Shown in pieces: positions 35,985 to 48,368 of a stretch of DNA of 64,000 bases. The DNA lies in NCBI RefSeq assembly GCF_023078275.1, contig NC_062977.1, forward strand, positions 12,545,118 to 12,609,117. The letters run 5' to 3'. The first letter of the stretch is position 1. The number at the start of each line of letters is the position of its first letter. The translations under genes were made by a program, and so were the position numbers. Origin of the DNA: Leguminivora glycinivorella (Eukaryota > Arthropoda > Insecta > Lepidoptera > Tortricidae). The notes beneath the pieces were generated by a model. It saw only the letters and a list, made by a program, of their open reading frames with translations. It was not told the DNA's origin and made no database searches.

Positions 35985-37227
35985 TAGTACATTACGATAC
36001 AAGTGCGTAAAAAAGGAAGTTCGAAACGAGTGGCGATAGATTAAACCGACACGAGTTACGAATTTCCTTTTCGCACGTGTATCGTACGACGTTTTTCAGT
36101 ACAGATGAGCCTCCGAACTTTCGACCTGGCACCTGGCATATTATAATGAACCACTTATGAAATATTTTTCAGTACAGATGGTGTTTTTTTTACGCACTAG
36201 TGCGAGAAGTGGTTCATTATATGCCAGGTCGAAACTTTGAATGCTCATCTGTACTGAAAAACGTCGTACGATACACGTGCGAAAAGGAAATTCGTAACTC
36301 GTGTCGATATAAAATACTCCCTTCGGTCGTGTTTTAATTTATCGCCACTCGTTTCGGACTTCCTTTTTTACGCACTTGTATCGTAATGTACTATTTCAGT
36401 ACAGATGATGTTTTTTTACGCACTAGTGCGAGAAGTGGTTCATTTTATGCCAGATCGAAACTTCGGAGGCTCATCTGTACTGAAAAACGTCGTACGATGC
36501 ACGTGCGAAAGGGAAATTCGTTACTCGTCTCGATTTAAAACACTCCCTTCGGTTCGGTCGTGTTTTAATTTATCGCCACTCGTTTCGAACTTCCTTTTTA
36601 CGCACTTGTATCGTAATGTAAGTACTATTATTTGCACGCACTTACTTTTTAATAATTTTCTAGAATAACTCGTGAAATTCGCACCGTTTCCTGTATTTTG
36701 ACTTGTCGGCCTCCCCTCTGTTTCTGCACTCACCCTGTCGCCAGCACTCCCCCGCACCGCCGCCAGGCCCCGCCGGCGCCCCGCGCACCCACGCTTTATC
36801 TATTAAAGGCTTCCTAACAATGCTTTAAGAGCTATAACGTATGCTTGGATGGGCAGGGCGCCGGCCGGGGGCTGGCATATTTTGTGCAGGCTTTTAAAGA
36901 TCTATACACGACACTGTAAATGACGAAAAACACTACGAGAGTAGAAAAAAAAATAAACAGATTGTGTGTCAGTCGAAAAGGATGAAGCTCAACATTGTAC
37001 TCCAGCACAAAAGACTTGCTCTGAAATTTGACCCAAATGAGATATTTAACACGGGTTCTGTCTACTATATTATTCTACTATTTCTACTCTTTGGTCTGAA
37101 CTGAAATAGTACATTACGATACAAGTGCGTAAAAAAGGAAGTTCGAAACGAGTGGCGATAGATTAAAACACGACCGAAGGGAGTGTTTTAAATCGACACG
37201 AGTTACGTACGTAATGTACTATTTTAG
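35985..37227. mobile_element. Nested array of inverted-repeat elements
   Basis: Built from one family with the words attacgatacaagtgcgta, aacgagtggcgata and cacgtgcgaaa and their complements. Two direct units of about 225 bp (36169-36398 and 36398-36623) follow an inverted partial unit (35985-36170), and a further unit lies at 37105-37227. A different GC-rich element (about 36630-36935, words ggcgccccgcgcacccacgc and taaaggcttcctaacaatg) separates them; the same element is inserted at about 55822-56265. No transposase is present. The array ends about 350 bp upstream of the WD-gene start codon. Confidence 0.75.
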
Positions 37228-37580
37228 TTCAGACTCTCGTACCGTAGCCGTATTTAGGCCACTCAGCAAGCTTCGTGGCCTAGTAAACATGTGGTACTCG
37301 ACTGAAAAGTTTTGTATTATATCACGATTGTATAAAATACTATTATAAAAATATTACTGAACATTCCTCTATCTCACGCAAAGACAAAATTATGGTTTTT
37401 TGAATGTTAGACTTTTTGTGTCAAGAACCACGGTCAAGAACTCTAGACTAATTCAAGACAGATGATGTCACTGACAAATAACTACCGAATTAATTAGGGA
37501 AACATATTTTTAGATAAGAACGGGTTATATATAAAATAAAATGACATTATGAATCACATGCAGCCTTACTAATTAAATTC

Positions 37581-40500
37581 ATGGACCCTCAAAGGAAAGC
37601 AGTACCCGGTCCAGTGGCTAAAACTAGTTTAAAGTCATCGCATAAAAACGCTGGTGTAACAAACACTTCTTGTAAGCCTGTCGTACCAAATAAGGAAATT
37701 AAAACATCCCACACTAGCACGCCGACCGTAGAGCACCGCTCTTTCCCTAGTGAAGAAAACCAGATATACAGCGGGCAAGTCAATGTGCTGTCTATCATGT
37801 AAGTGCAGATGTAGTAATGATTGAATGAAACGAATGTGCCAGGAGTCTACCTACCTTTGTTACATTTGAAGATTAGCCAAGAGTATCTACAATCGTTGAC
37901 GCTCTGTGGCGTACCATAATAAATGTAATCTACTTATGTCTCAAACACACTGGCAGACAGATGAGACAGAGCAAATTGAGTATCGTTCGCCACGGAGCGT
38001 CAACGATTGCACTCTTGCCTCTAGCCAAAAACCCTGATCGACTACAGCATAGAACAGATAACAATCATCTTCAAACATTTTTTCCCCTCACTAGCTCGGA
38101 AACACGTGTTTTGTCCTTTAATACCAGCGAGTAAAAACGCATTTTATCCACTAGTGGGTAAAGTAATTTGACCTTGAATAAAGTCAAATTAACTGCTTTA
38201 AAATTGATAAAAGTAGGTGAATCTAGTAATAAAGATGATTTACCACCTGTGGAACTACTGGAAGCAGTGATAAACGCATTTTTTGCGTTGTAGTTTCCTC
38301 GCTATAGTGAGGGGAAAAGTTTTGTGTTACACTCGGGTGCAAATGTATTTTACTTCTCGTGTGTTAAAAAACTCGCAAGTTCAGGATTCTATTCTCGAAC
38401 CACTCGCTTCGCTCGTGGTTCAACTATAGAATCCTTACACTTCCTCGTTTTTCAATTCCACACTCGGCGTTAAAATACAACTTTGCCCCCTTGTATACAA
38501 GGCCCCTTGTATTTGTTATAACAAATAACTATTACCAACTTTTAATCAAACACCATCGTGATTCTAGCGACTTAGATAAGGACATAAGGTGCTGCAAGTA
38601 TTCAGAGGATGTCAGAGAGATAGCAGTGGGGTTCGCCGACGGCACGATTCGGTTATTTGACTGCAGTACGGGTGAATGCACTCACACCCTGGTGGACGAT
38701 GAGTGCCGCTCCTACCCCGGCCCGGTCACGTCCATTAAGCACAGGCCTCTCAGCGATGCACATCCCAATTCTAACTCACTCGTATCCACATGTAAGTAAT
38801 CGGAGAGAAGTGGGGCTTGCTGACGACACGATTCGGCAGTTCAAACTGCAGCATGAGAAAAAAGAAACAAAATTTGATAAGCATGCCAGATATGTAGATG
38901 GCGCTGTTTAGTTCTAAAGCACGTGCGTTATCAGTAGAGGGTAACACGAGCAGCTCAGTGTCAGTTATATGTATTTCCATTTAGGCCGTAGTGGCAGAAC
39001 TCTGAAACGGTTTACTTCAAACGATTAGTTAACATAACGTAGAATCCTTTACCCCGGCGCTCCGTCTTTTCTCTTGCTTCCCAATTCCCATATTATAGAA
39101 GGGAAATTCTAAAAACAAGCGATTATTAAAACCGATTATTGTTCTTCAGATGTCAACGGGTGCATAAAATGTTGGATGTATAAATACGACCAATGCTTGT
39201 ACACAATTCGAGAAAAGCGGCAGACGCTGGGACTCACATATCATCCTCGTTTTTGCAAGTTCGTGACCTATGGAGACGACCGTAGAATTAACATGTATGA
39301 TGAAGAAGCTCAGACACAAGAAAGATCATTTTATGCAAGGTATTCTTAAGACATTAAATAGCAGTACTCGTAACTAGTAGACGATAACAAGGGTTTCCCG
39401 GTAATTGTAGTTAGTCAAGCCAAATAGACAATGTCTCTGATGGCGATGAGCACTGAATATGGGTTAAAAGAAATGATCCAAATTGATCATATTTAGGCCG
39501 TGGACCCATGCAGCGCGCGGCAAAACATAATACTTAACTTCGGCTAAGTCCATACCTAAAATACAAGCTGTTTGATGGTCCGCACGGCACGATCAAAACG
39601 TATACTTCGATTTGAAAGGACGACTGGGTCAAATAAAAATAATTAATTCTTATTTAAATTTTTAGTGGAGCAAGAGGCGTAATAGACGGCCACAAGTCAA
39701 GGATATTTGCGTGCGCGTTCCATCCGAAGTCGAACCACGAGTTGATATCGGGCGGCTGGGACGACACCGTCATGTGCTGGGACGACCGCGTGCCGTATTC
39801 CACGCGGCACTTCGAGGGTGTCCACATGTGCGGGGAGGGGCTGGACTTTGACAAACCGGGGAAACAGGTAGACTTCTACCTCCCTTAGGCACTGGTCCCA
39901 TCGCGAGCTAGTAAACTATGAGCTATCGGCTATAAAAACGAACAAAAGATAATCACGCCCGTGTAAATAAAAGAGACACGGCGATGTTTATAGCTACTTA
40001 AGCCCAGCGGTGAGTCTCTTTTATTTGCACGGGAGTGCTTATCTTTTGTTCGTTTTTATAGCCGATAGCTCATAGCTTACTAGCTCGCGGTGCGACCAGT
40101 GCCTATTATAAGAAGATTTTTATGCGAAGATCGAAAGGCGTTATAGGATGCTCTTTAAGAATATTTAATTCGCTTGTGCGTTTCATCCCAAATCGAACCA
40201 CTAGTTTATGAGCGGGTGGGATGACATCGTCATGTGTTGGGACTCGCAAATAACAGAGGACATTAACAATCATAATTTAAAAAAATACAAACGAGTTAAT
40301 AACCTTCTCCTTTAGAGACGTAGATACCTTCAACATAAAGTACCTACTTCTGAGAAATGACTGCCGAATGGAAATAGAGCGATTAGTTCCAGATTATTGT
40401 TTTGTTTGATTCCTATTTGGCCGGATTTTCTTGAGTAGGTAAATAAGTCACAATCCGGACGACTTGAGGAGAATCCGACGAAACAAGAATCTGACAAATC

Positions 40501-41497
40501 GAGAACTACTTAATCAAAAGTATGTATCTACTGTCATCTACAACTGAAGACTACTGTAATATAATGTTCTTTCAGATCCTCACCTGTTCTTGGCAAGAGA
40601 AGGACTCTATTCAGTTGTGGGATTATGGTTCCTGCAAAGTTATAGAGACTATTGTCCCGGACACTTATCAATCGAAACTTTACTGCGGAAGGATGGTTCC
40701 AAAAACGAGCCTCATAGTTTGCGGTGGATCTGAAATTAATATGCTGCGTGTCGTTGATATCAATCTTAAAATAGTAAGTACCTAAAAAAACTATTTGTAC
40801 ATTGGCCCATCTGTTTGATCTCCATCGCACGTTCGTAATTATATTTCTATCTCGCTCATGACGCCAGTCAATGACACTGCGAGCGCGACAATATAGGTAA
40901 TAATAATATTTCCCTTCGATCGCCACACGTTGCGAAATTTCTATTTTTCGCACTTGTATCGTAATTTAACCTACTCTTGGGCGTTTTCCAAATGTAATTC
41001 CGAATATCGAATTTCACCAGATTTGGACGTGTTTGGGCTCATTCTTCTCAGAATCACGAGCTGATCCGATCCCGACGATAAAAAAATGTGTCCCAAATTT
41101 TCCATACAAAATTCGAGTTTCCAATACGTCACGCTCGTAGTAAGTTCATACTAAAATCGTGACGTAAAAGGAAAAAAAAATAGGACACATTTTTTTATCG
41201 TCGAGATCGAATCAGCTCGTGATTCTAAGAATGAGCCCAAACACGCCCAGGTCTGGTGAAATTCGATATTCGGGATTTAATTTGGAAAACGCCCTCTTAT
41301 GCATTCCTTTGCAGACCGAGTGTTGTATACGTAATAACCCAGGCGGTATATACGGTTTTGATTTTGGAAGGGTACGAAGAAAAATTACTGTTGACACTGG
41401 AGGAGGATATAAAAAGATCAGTGAAATCGGCAGCATACCACGTGTCGCCTACGTTAGCGGGAAAAGATTGCAGATTGTTGACTTCGGCCAATCATGA
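37581..41497 (+). CDS. WD40-repeat protein, complete with 6 exons, function unknown
   Basis: Exons: 37581-37798, 38568-38791, 39150-39339, 39666-39867, 40576-40773 and 41315-41497. All GT-AG junctions keep frame (phases 2,1,2,0,0) and give 404 residues. After a Ser/Thr/Lys-rich N-terminus of about 70 residues come six or seven WD-like blades, for example FADGTIRLFDCSTGECTHTL, GGWDDTVMCWDDR and WQEKDSIQLWDY, ending in RLQIVDFGQS. This is long enough for one seven-bladed propeller. WD propellers are protein-interaction scaffolds; nothing here tells the partner, and no family name is offered. The gene is convergent with slingshot. An AATAAA at 41562-41567, only 65 nt after the stop, implies a short 3' UTR. 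Introns 2 and 4 hold decayed copies of the preceding exons, and foldback MITEs sit 20 bp from two splice sites. Confidence 0.85.
37870..38030. mobile_element. Foldback MITE (WD-gene intron 1)
   Basis: Inverted ends agagtatctacaatcgttgacgctctgtggcg and cgccacggagcgtcaacgattgcactct. Same family as the relic at 31650-31840. Confidence 0.65.
38085..38320. mobile_element. TIR element (WD-gene intron 1)
   Basis: Bounded by cccctcacta on the left and tatagtgagggg on the right, with an internal repeated aaacgcatttt. Non-coding. It is followed at 38330-38480 by another foldback piece (accactcgcttcgctcgtggt). Confidence 0.55.
38800..38875 (+). pseudogene. Decayed copy of WD-gene exon 2
   Basis: Starts 8 bp after the exon 2 donor. 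The words gagagaagtggggcttgctgacg and acacgattcgg...ctgcag match exon 2 positions about 38620-38690 (agagagat..gtggggttcgccgacgg, cacgattcgg...ctgcag). The rest of the exon is lost, the frame is broken and no splice sites remain. Confidence 0.6.
39888..40103. mobile_element. Foldback MITE 20 bp after WD-gene exon 4
   Basis: Ends ggcactggtcccatcgcgagc and its near complement gctcgcggtgcgaccagtgcc. The inner arms match over most of 80 bp (gctatcggctataaaaacgaac). Flanking TA dinucleotides fit a TA target duplication of the Tc1/mariner kind. Confidence 0.8.
40136..40250 (+). pseudogene. Decayed copy of WD-gene exon 4
   Basis: Over about 110 bp it follows exon 4 (39670-39790): tgtgcgtttcatcccaaatcgaaccac and tgggatgacatcgtcatgtgttggga match the exon words encoding CAFHPKSNH and GGWDDTVMCWD. 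A stop (TAG) replaces the Glu codon after the NH residues, small indels shift the frame, and the copy lies between a MITE and exon 5 without usable splice sites. Confidence 0.8.
40979..41294. mobile_element. Foldback MITE 20 bp before WD-gene exon 6
   Basis: Arms gggcgttttccaaatg... and ...ggaaaacgccc match over about 115 bp, including cacgagctgatccgat and ggacacatttttttatcg. The right end stops 20 bp before the AG acceptor at 41313-41314, so the branch point probably lies in or at the edge of the element. Confidence 0.85.
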
Positions 41498-42125
41498 TTA
41501 TACTTAGACAGCCATATTTGTCTATTTATTTATTGTTTTTTGTATTTTTATTTTATACTGTAATAAAGGGTGAGATAACAGAAAGTTCTCTGGAAAGTTG
41601 TACATCAGTTGTATTGAATTTATTCTCTCTTTTAACATTTTCTACGCACAAACAGCCGCTTAATACAATTTTAAGTGATAGACAAATACACTGTGATTTC
41701 ATTTTGTAAACAGTATATAAAACTCTACAAAGATAAAATATCGAGTTTGGCAAGAATTCATAATACACGACTAGATCGGTTGCGCCGGCGCGCGAATAGA
41801 CCGGCGGCCGCCGGAGCGCAAAGCGTATGCTTAGCTTAATGTTTGCCTCTAAAACGGACCGGGCGGCGGTTTTCCTTATTGGGTATCTTAACGTTAAACG
41901 GATGTCAAAACACTTGGTCATTTCCTGTAGTGTACATTGTAAACATTACAAATACAAGCGGCCTAAAACATACTATTTATCTATAATAAATATAATACAT
42001 TGAAACAATTCGTAGATAAATTCTTTACGACATCATTAAAATAATTTCCGTCGGACCATTCGCGCACCCATATCACCGGTCTACATTCATAATAAATAAA
42101 AAAAAAACATAAATAATTAATATGT
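41498..42125. other. Convergent 3' ends of WD gene and slingshot
   Basis: Only 628 bp separate the two stop codons. The WD gene has its AATAAA at 41562. On the minus strand AATAAA words occur at about 41524-41532, inside or next to the WD-gene 3' end, so the two transcripts may overlap. No other feature seen. Confidence 0.5.
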
Positions 42126-45100
42126 CTACATAGTATTATATACAGGATTTGAACATCTATTATTATTCGACCGATTCAAGTTGAGCCTCGTCAACGGGTG
42201 GGTCTTCCCGTGTTGCAATTGTTTTTTGTTTTGAGCTTTCGACATCACAGTCGAGACCACCACATTGGAGTAGTCGAGCGGCGGGATGGACAAGACCGTG
42301 GGCGCGATCGGCGGCCGCTCGGCGCCCGCGCTCGTCCCGCGCAGAGCGCCGCAGAACGAGTTGCGCAGCGTCGCCGGCCGCCGCTCCGCCTCCGCCGGCG
42401 ACCGCGCCTTGCGCGCCTCCCGCGCCCGCTGCGGCTCCGACGCCGACTCGCTCCGCGTCCGGCTCGGCTGGTCCCAGCGGTCCACCAGCACCTTCACCGA
42501 CACGTCCTCGCCCGCCGGCGGCGAGCTCGGCACCCGCTCCCGCTCCCGCTCCCGCTCCCGCCCCTCGCGCGTCCGCGACTTGGAGCGCCGCAGCGAGTCG
42601 GTCTCCGACCGCGCTTCGAACTCCTTCTTGAGGTTGCTGACGAGCCCCTGCGCGTTGAAGGGCTGCGGCGCGGGCGTGGCGGCGGCGGCGGCGGCGGCGC
42701 TCGGCAGGTCGCCGTACGAGGCGGCGGCCAGGCGGCGGCGGCGCGGGCCCGAGCGCAGCCACGTGTCGGCGGGCGCGGAGGCGGACAGGCGGCCGCTCCA
42801 CGTGGAGGCGCCGCGGTCCCGCGCGCGCTCCATGCGCGCCGCCGCCGTCACGAACTCCTTCAGTATGGCACAGGTTTCGTTGAACTTGCGTTCGTTGTCG
42901 GAGACGTCGCGGGCGCGGCGGCGCGGCTCGCCGTGCTCGCGGATGCTGCCGAGGTCGGGCCGGGCGGCGGGCGCGGGCGCGGGCGCGGGCTCGAGCGGGG
43001 GCCGCTCGTCCTTGGGCCGCTTGTCGCGGTCGGGACGCGGCCGCGTGTCGTAGGAGCCCCAGGACGAGTGGCGCGACAGGTCGGGCACGACGGCGCTGTC
43101 GAACGAGCTCCACGAGCTCTGTCGGCTCGGGGGGACCTCCTCGTCGGCGGTTCGCCTCTCGTCGAAGTCGTTCCGGTCGACTAAATTAGATAAAACGTCA
43201 CTCAGTTTCGTCTTCACGTCTATGATACCACTGTCACTTTTCACTATATTGTCGTTGCCGCTCTCCTCGGGCTTCTGCCCGACGGGTTCCCCGGGGTCCC
43301 ACGTGTGTATTTTTTCAGAGTCTAGATTTGAGGGGGGATATTTGTGACTTAAGTTTCGCAGGGGCGACACCTGCGGCGGCTTGCTCGGCGGCTCGGCCGC
43401 GGCGGCGCCGCCGACGGACGTCTCGGAAGGCCTGTTGCCGGAGGCGTCGCCGAAGTTCAACCGCTGGTAGCGCTTGGTCTCGCGGCGGTCGCCGGAGGCG
43501 GCGGTCTCTATCTCGTGCACGATGTGCTTGACGGAGGGCGCGCCCTCCTCCTTGAGGCGGATGATCTGGTTGGGCGAGACGCTGTAGGAGCCGTCGCCGT
43601 AGGGCATGAGCATGTGGCGCGTCTCGCGCGCGAGGTTCTCGAGGGAGACGGAGGTGGGCGGCAGCAGCTCGGAGGCCAGCTTGGTGTCGGGCGACCAGGA
43701 GCGCGGCCGCCCCGAGTACGAGCCCGTTAGCGCCAGCACCAGCGGCGTCGGATCACTCACTTTGTTCTCGCTCTTCGAAATAGACTTGGGCGACTTGAGA
43801 TTAGTTTCAGACTTGGACCTTTGCAGCTTCTCCTTGTTCTTCATGGCGTCGAGTATGCCCTGGTATGTTTCGAGCTGGTTGAGGAAGTTGGTGTTGGGTT
43901 TGATGCAGCCCCGCTTGGCCTTGACGTGCTTGAGAGCCTTGTCGAAGTTCCAGTTGTACGCCTTCATGGCGTACGCGATCACGACGGACGCGGATCTGCT
44001 GATGCCCATTTTGCAATGGACTAATACTTTTGAACCTTCGTTTCTGGCTTTGTTTATGTATTTGAATGTGTTGTCCCAGTGTTTCAGTAGGTCAGTCTTT
44101 TCGTCGTCGTACACTCTTATATTTAGGTAATCGAACACACCGGGGAAAAAATTATCTATCTCTCGAGTCACATTCAATATGTGTCTTACTCTGAAATAAA
44201 AGAAAATTTTATTTTAGTACAAACATACATCTATATGAAGACTACATTAGCAGATCCGAAATACCAGAGAATAACTGCAATTTTAGTGAAGATATTAATT
44301 TTATCTTTTTGTAAAATCTGACATGGATATCCAAAAGTAACAAAAACCTACCCATTCCTCTGCAACTCCTCCAAGTTGCTCGCGTTCCACTCGGAGCCGA
44401 GGTAGACGTGGTCGAAGATCTCCGTGGGCGCGTCCATCTGGCCCAGGATCGTCAGCATCTCGTGGTCGATGAACGACTTGTACTCGGCCAGGTCCATGTC
44501 CAGCTCGTCCTCCAGGCGCCCGCGGATGGCCTTGCTCGTCACCTCGTCCAGGTCCACGCTCATCATGATCTCCTTGAGGGTGCATCGGATCACGCGTTCC
44601 GTTTCGTCACGCTCGCGTGGCCTGTGGAATAAAGTTACAGTTTAGAACAGAAATTCAATGTCAAAGGGTTTTAAATTTACAATTCTTTTCGATTTACACT
44701 CTTTATGACAACACCCTGGTACAGATGTAGTGCGAAAAGATTTTCCCTTCGTATTTTTACGGAAACGTACGAACGTGTCATGCTATTTCAGTCAGTCTCA
44801 GTACAAGATGTACCGACATTGACTGAACTAGCATGACAAATACGAACGATTCAACGATTTGCATCTGTACTCAGTCTCCAGAAACAATTTTTTTATTGTT
44901 AAGACTGTCAGAGAATACGAATGTTTTATAGCTCGCAGGCCCTTTTAGGGGAGGATTTTAGTATTTTTTATCTTTCCGCAACCTGAATTAGCAACTCGGG
45001 AGCTGGATCCCGTGGGCCGTAGTTCTCCGAGAGTGACAGATATCTCAAAGTTCACAGCTTTATTAGATAAATTGGGTGTAATGTATAAAACAAAGCATGG

Positions 45101-48100
45101 CAAATGGTGTGCAGTCAAATGTTGGACAGTAGATTACTTAAAATTCTTCATTTGAAGAATAAGAAGAAAAGAAAGAAAATATAAGAATCAAGTTACGATT
45201 AATTTTCTTGAATGGGCGAACAAAACTATACTTATACAACATCCAAGCATGCAAAGGTTGAATAAAAATGTAGGTAAACTACGATTTCGTTCAAAATTGT
45301 TTCAACAATCTCAAATAATAATTGTCGGTAAGTGCACACACATTTAATTAACACTTTGGCCGACGTCCGATCAGATTCGAGGCCGAGGAATGAGGTCTAG
45401 GCGCTCGCGCGCGCGATGATCCATTACATGCAGGTTTACTACGAAACACGCAATACACAGGAAGTGCTTATTCTTTGAATAATACTTATATAACGCTTCA
45501 ACTATGTTTATAGATTTCGAATACAATGTTAATGTTAATAGTTCGGGCACGTGTAGCAATAAATCATATGTGTACCAGCGTACTAAAGTAAAATAATGAT
45601 TTCGGTATTCCAAGATCAAGTTTGTCGTCTTAGCTGCCAACTTTGGCTCAATATTAGATCTAGGTAATAAGCGTTAGATTTTAACACAAGGTTCGATCAG
45701 CTAGTTGACTGTTGTCATGTTGTGAGACCATTTCGGAACTTTAGTACGCTGGCGAACGCAGATTAATGCAATATGTAGGAAGGAATAGGAGTATCCAATT
45801 CATCCTGGCCGCAATAGACTACGGAAGCGATGTGACCCGACATCCTTGACAGACCAGTAGTTGAGACAGCGGTCTGTTACCGCAAGTTTTATCGAGTGAC
45901 GCATCAGCAAATCACATACATACATACAATAATTGTACCACACCCCACACCAAAGATTGTCAACACACTTCCGTAGTGAATCTGGCATGCCACTCATTGA
46001 AGCAGGATCGGCCGGAGTCGACGTGGGCCTCAAAGTGAGTACACCTCGGCCTCTCAATCCAACAATTAGATGTACCACACCAAAATTTGTCAACTCACTT
46101 TAGCCGTAGCGAATCTGGCGAAGGCGGTCGCCGGGACTCGATGCAGTCCATGGCATGCCACTCGTTGAGGCAGGATCGGTCGGAGTCCACGCGAGCCTCA
46201 TAGTGCGCGCACCAGGCGTGAGAAGCGCCGCCCGCGAAGTGGTTGAGCGCCCGCGCTCGCCCACTGGCGCGGTGCAGCGTCTGCAGCGCTGACCTGCAAA
46301 ATAATAATTCATATTTATAATGTCTCAATGTTTATATGGCGTTTTAATCTCTATAGGGCCGATAACATCGAGTGGAATCAGCGGACTGTGTTGGGAGGTA
46401 GCAATAACTTGTGGAACTTCTCGAAGACATTAGTTTTCGTTAAATGCTTCGACGGTGACAGACGTTTTGGTGCAAGTGGTGCAACCAAAGAGAATCGAGT
46501 ATAAGTTTAGACGATTATTGACAAAGTAAAAAAACCTCAGTTTTAACAGTTTGACCCAAGCGTCATCTAACAGAGCATCAACCAAAGATGTGGCGCCATC
46601 TTAACGAACATAGTTTTCTTAATGTGTCCGAGATACGTTAGTTTCTTCGCTTTATTTATCTAGAGTCTTTGGTGCAACTGACCCTAAAACGCACCCGAGC
46701 CACGTGGATTCATAGTTAATTTCGTAACGTCATGCGTATGCTGCTGTAAGTTTCTCCGTATTTTAATACGGCGCAAATTTTAACAAAGCGCGTGGCCTAG
46801 CCATGTGCTATGACGTCAGAGCTATAACCGGGAACGCGGAAATTTGAAGTTCGTGTAGTAAATATGTCTATTATTATATCTAAATTTCGTCTACTAACAG
46901 ATAGAAACCTAAACGAATTTTCACATTCGGCATTAAAAATGCTCTACCCTATGAATAAATGTTTAAATGATAAGGTCGACAGCGAAAATTACAATGCAAG
47001 TAGGTATATACATACGTATACGTCAATTTACTAACATGTTACAATTTATTAGCACGTTACACTTTGACCATTCAAAAATTTGATTTAACCGCCAGTGAAC
47101 CCATCTGCTTACTGATGTTACTGACTGCGTAGAGTATGTAGCCAACGCAACGTGACAATTGTTTACTCTCCGTAGCGAACGAAAACGCAACTGTCTCTGT
47201 CATAGTAATATAGAAGAGTGATCGAAAGAGTAAACGATTAAGTATCACGTTGACTAGATAATCAGGTATCCACTGAAATCTAAAGTCCAGTCATAGAATA
47301 GAAACGTCCGGACACAGAAGTCACCATAAACAATTCATACTCAACCTTTAGCAACAAAAATAACGACTTGGATGGATGGATGAATCAGTGCAAAAACCAT
47401 GCCAAGGTATTGCAAGAGTGATGACACTGATGACTGATGACCTCTTTTGGTAATACGTGAATCTATGACGTAGGCACGCTGAAAACTGCCACTGTCCGGC
47501 CGTTATTGGCGAGGCCGTTACGTCTGACGATCACTCACAACCTAGAAAAGGTTACACACTTGCCAAAATTACCCATTCAAAATCCTAAACTATTTTTGTT
47601 TGAAGTGACTTCAACTATGATTCAATATACAATTATATTTCTTTTTTTTATTTTAGTTTCGCATAACTAAAGCCATCGATTTCTAATCGACATTCTAGCT
47701 GCAGCTAATGCGGCTTCTTGAAATTGCGTAGCTATTAATAAGATTTATAATAATAGAAAGTTATTCTGGTTGATGCCATCAGCAACTGCCATAATAATCA
47801 GATACAAGAAAATCAAAACCTGCCAAGAACATGTAAGGCCATTATCAGTGTATAATGTTTGCAGCCAACTTGTTTAGGTGGCTACTTTAACTAGTTATAG
47901 ACTTAACCACTTTAATCATTATATTTTGTTAACTAGTGAGCAAGATTACTTTATAGTGATAGCTTTCTTTTACACAGGACATTTACATTCGATCAATGGT
48001 TTTGAAATTCATAAGGACGAGGCAAGAGCCATGTTAGACTCTACTAACGTTACAATTATATTGATAATGATGTCTATAACAGATTTAGGAGGAATAATTC

Positions 48101-48329
48101 AACGAATACTAGGTCTAACGATGAAATCTTTAAATTAAATTATATTAAATAATCAAATGAAATAAAACGTGACTTAATAGATAAATACATAGCATTATCT
48201 AAGTATCAAGGAACAGTATTGTTAAATGGCACGTTTATTATTTACTCATCTAATGAGGTCAATACTGGCACTGTCCACGCGCCACGCTATGTAATATCTT
48301 ATACTATTAAACGAGCAATTCTTGTATAT

Positions 48330-48368
<39 letters not shown>

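Noticed and set aside
42198..43184. A 328-codon plus-strand frame and two other long frames opposite the slingshot tail
   Set aside because: They lie antisense to a well-supported exon in very GC-rich DNA where stops are rare. Composition is Arg/Ala/Gly low complexity with no motif.
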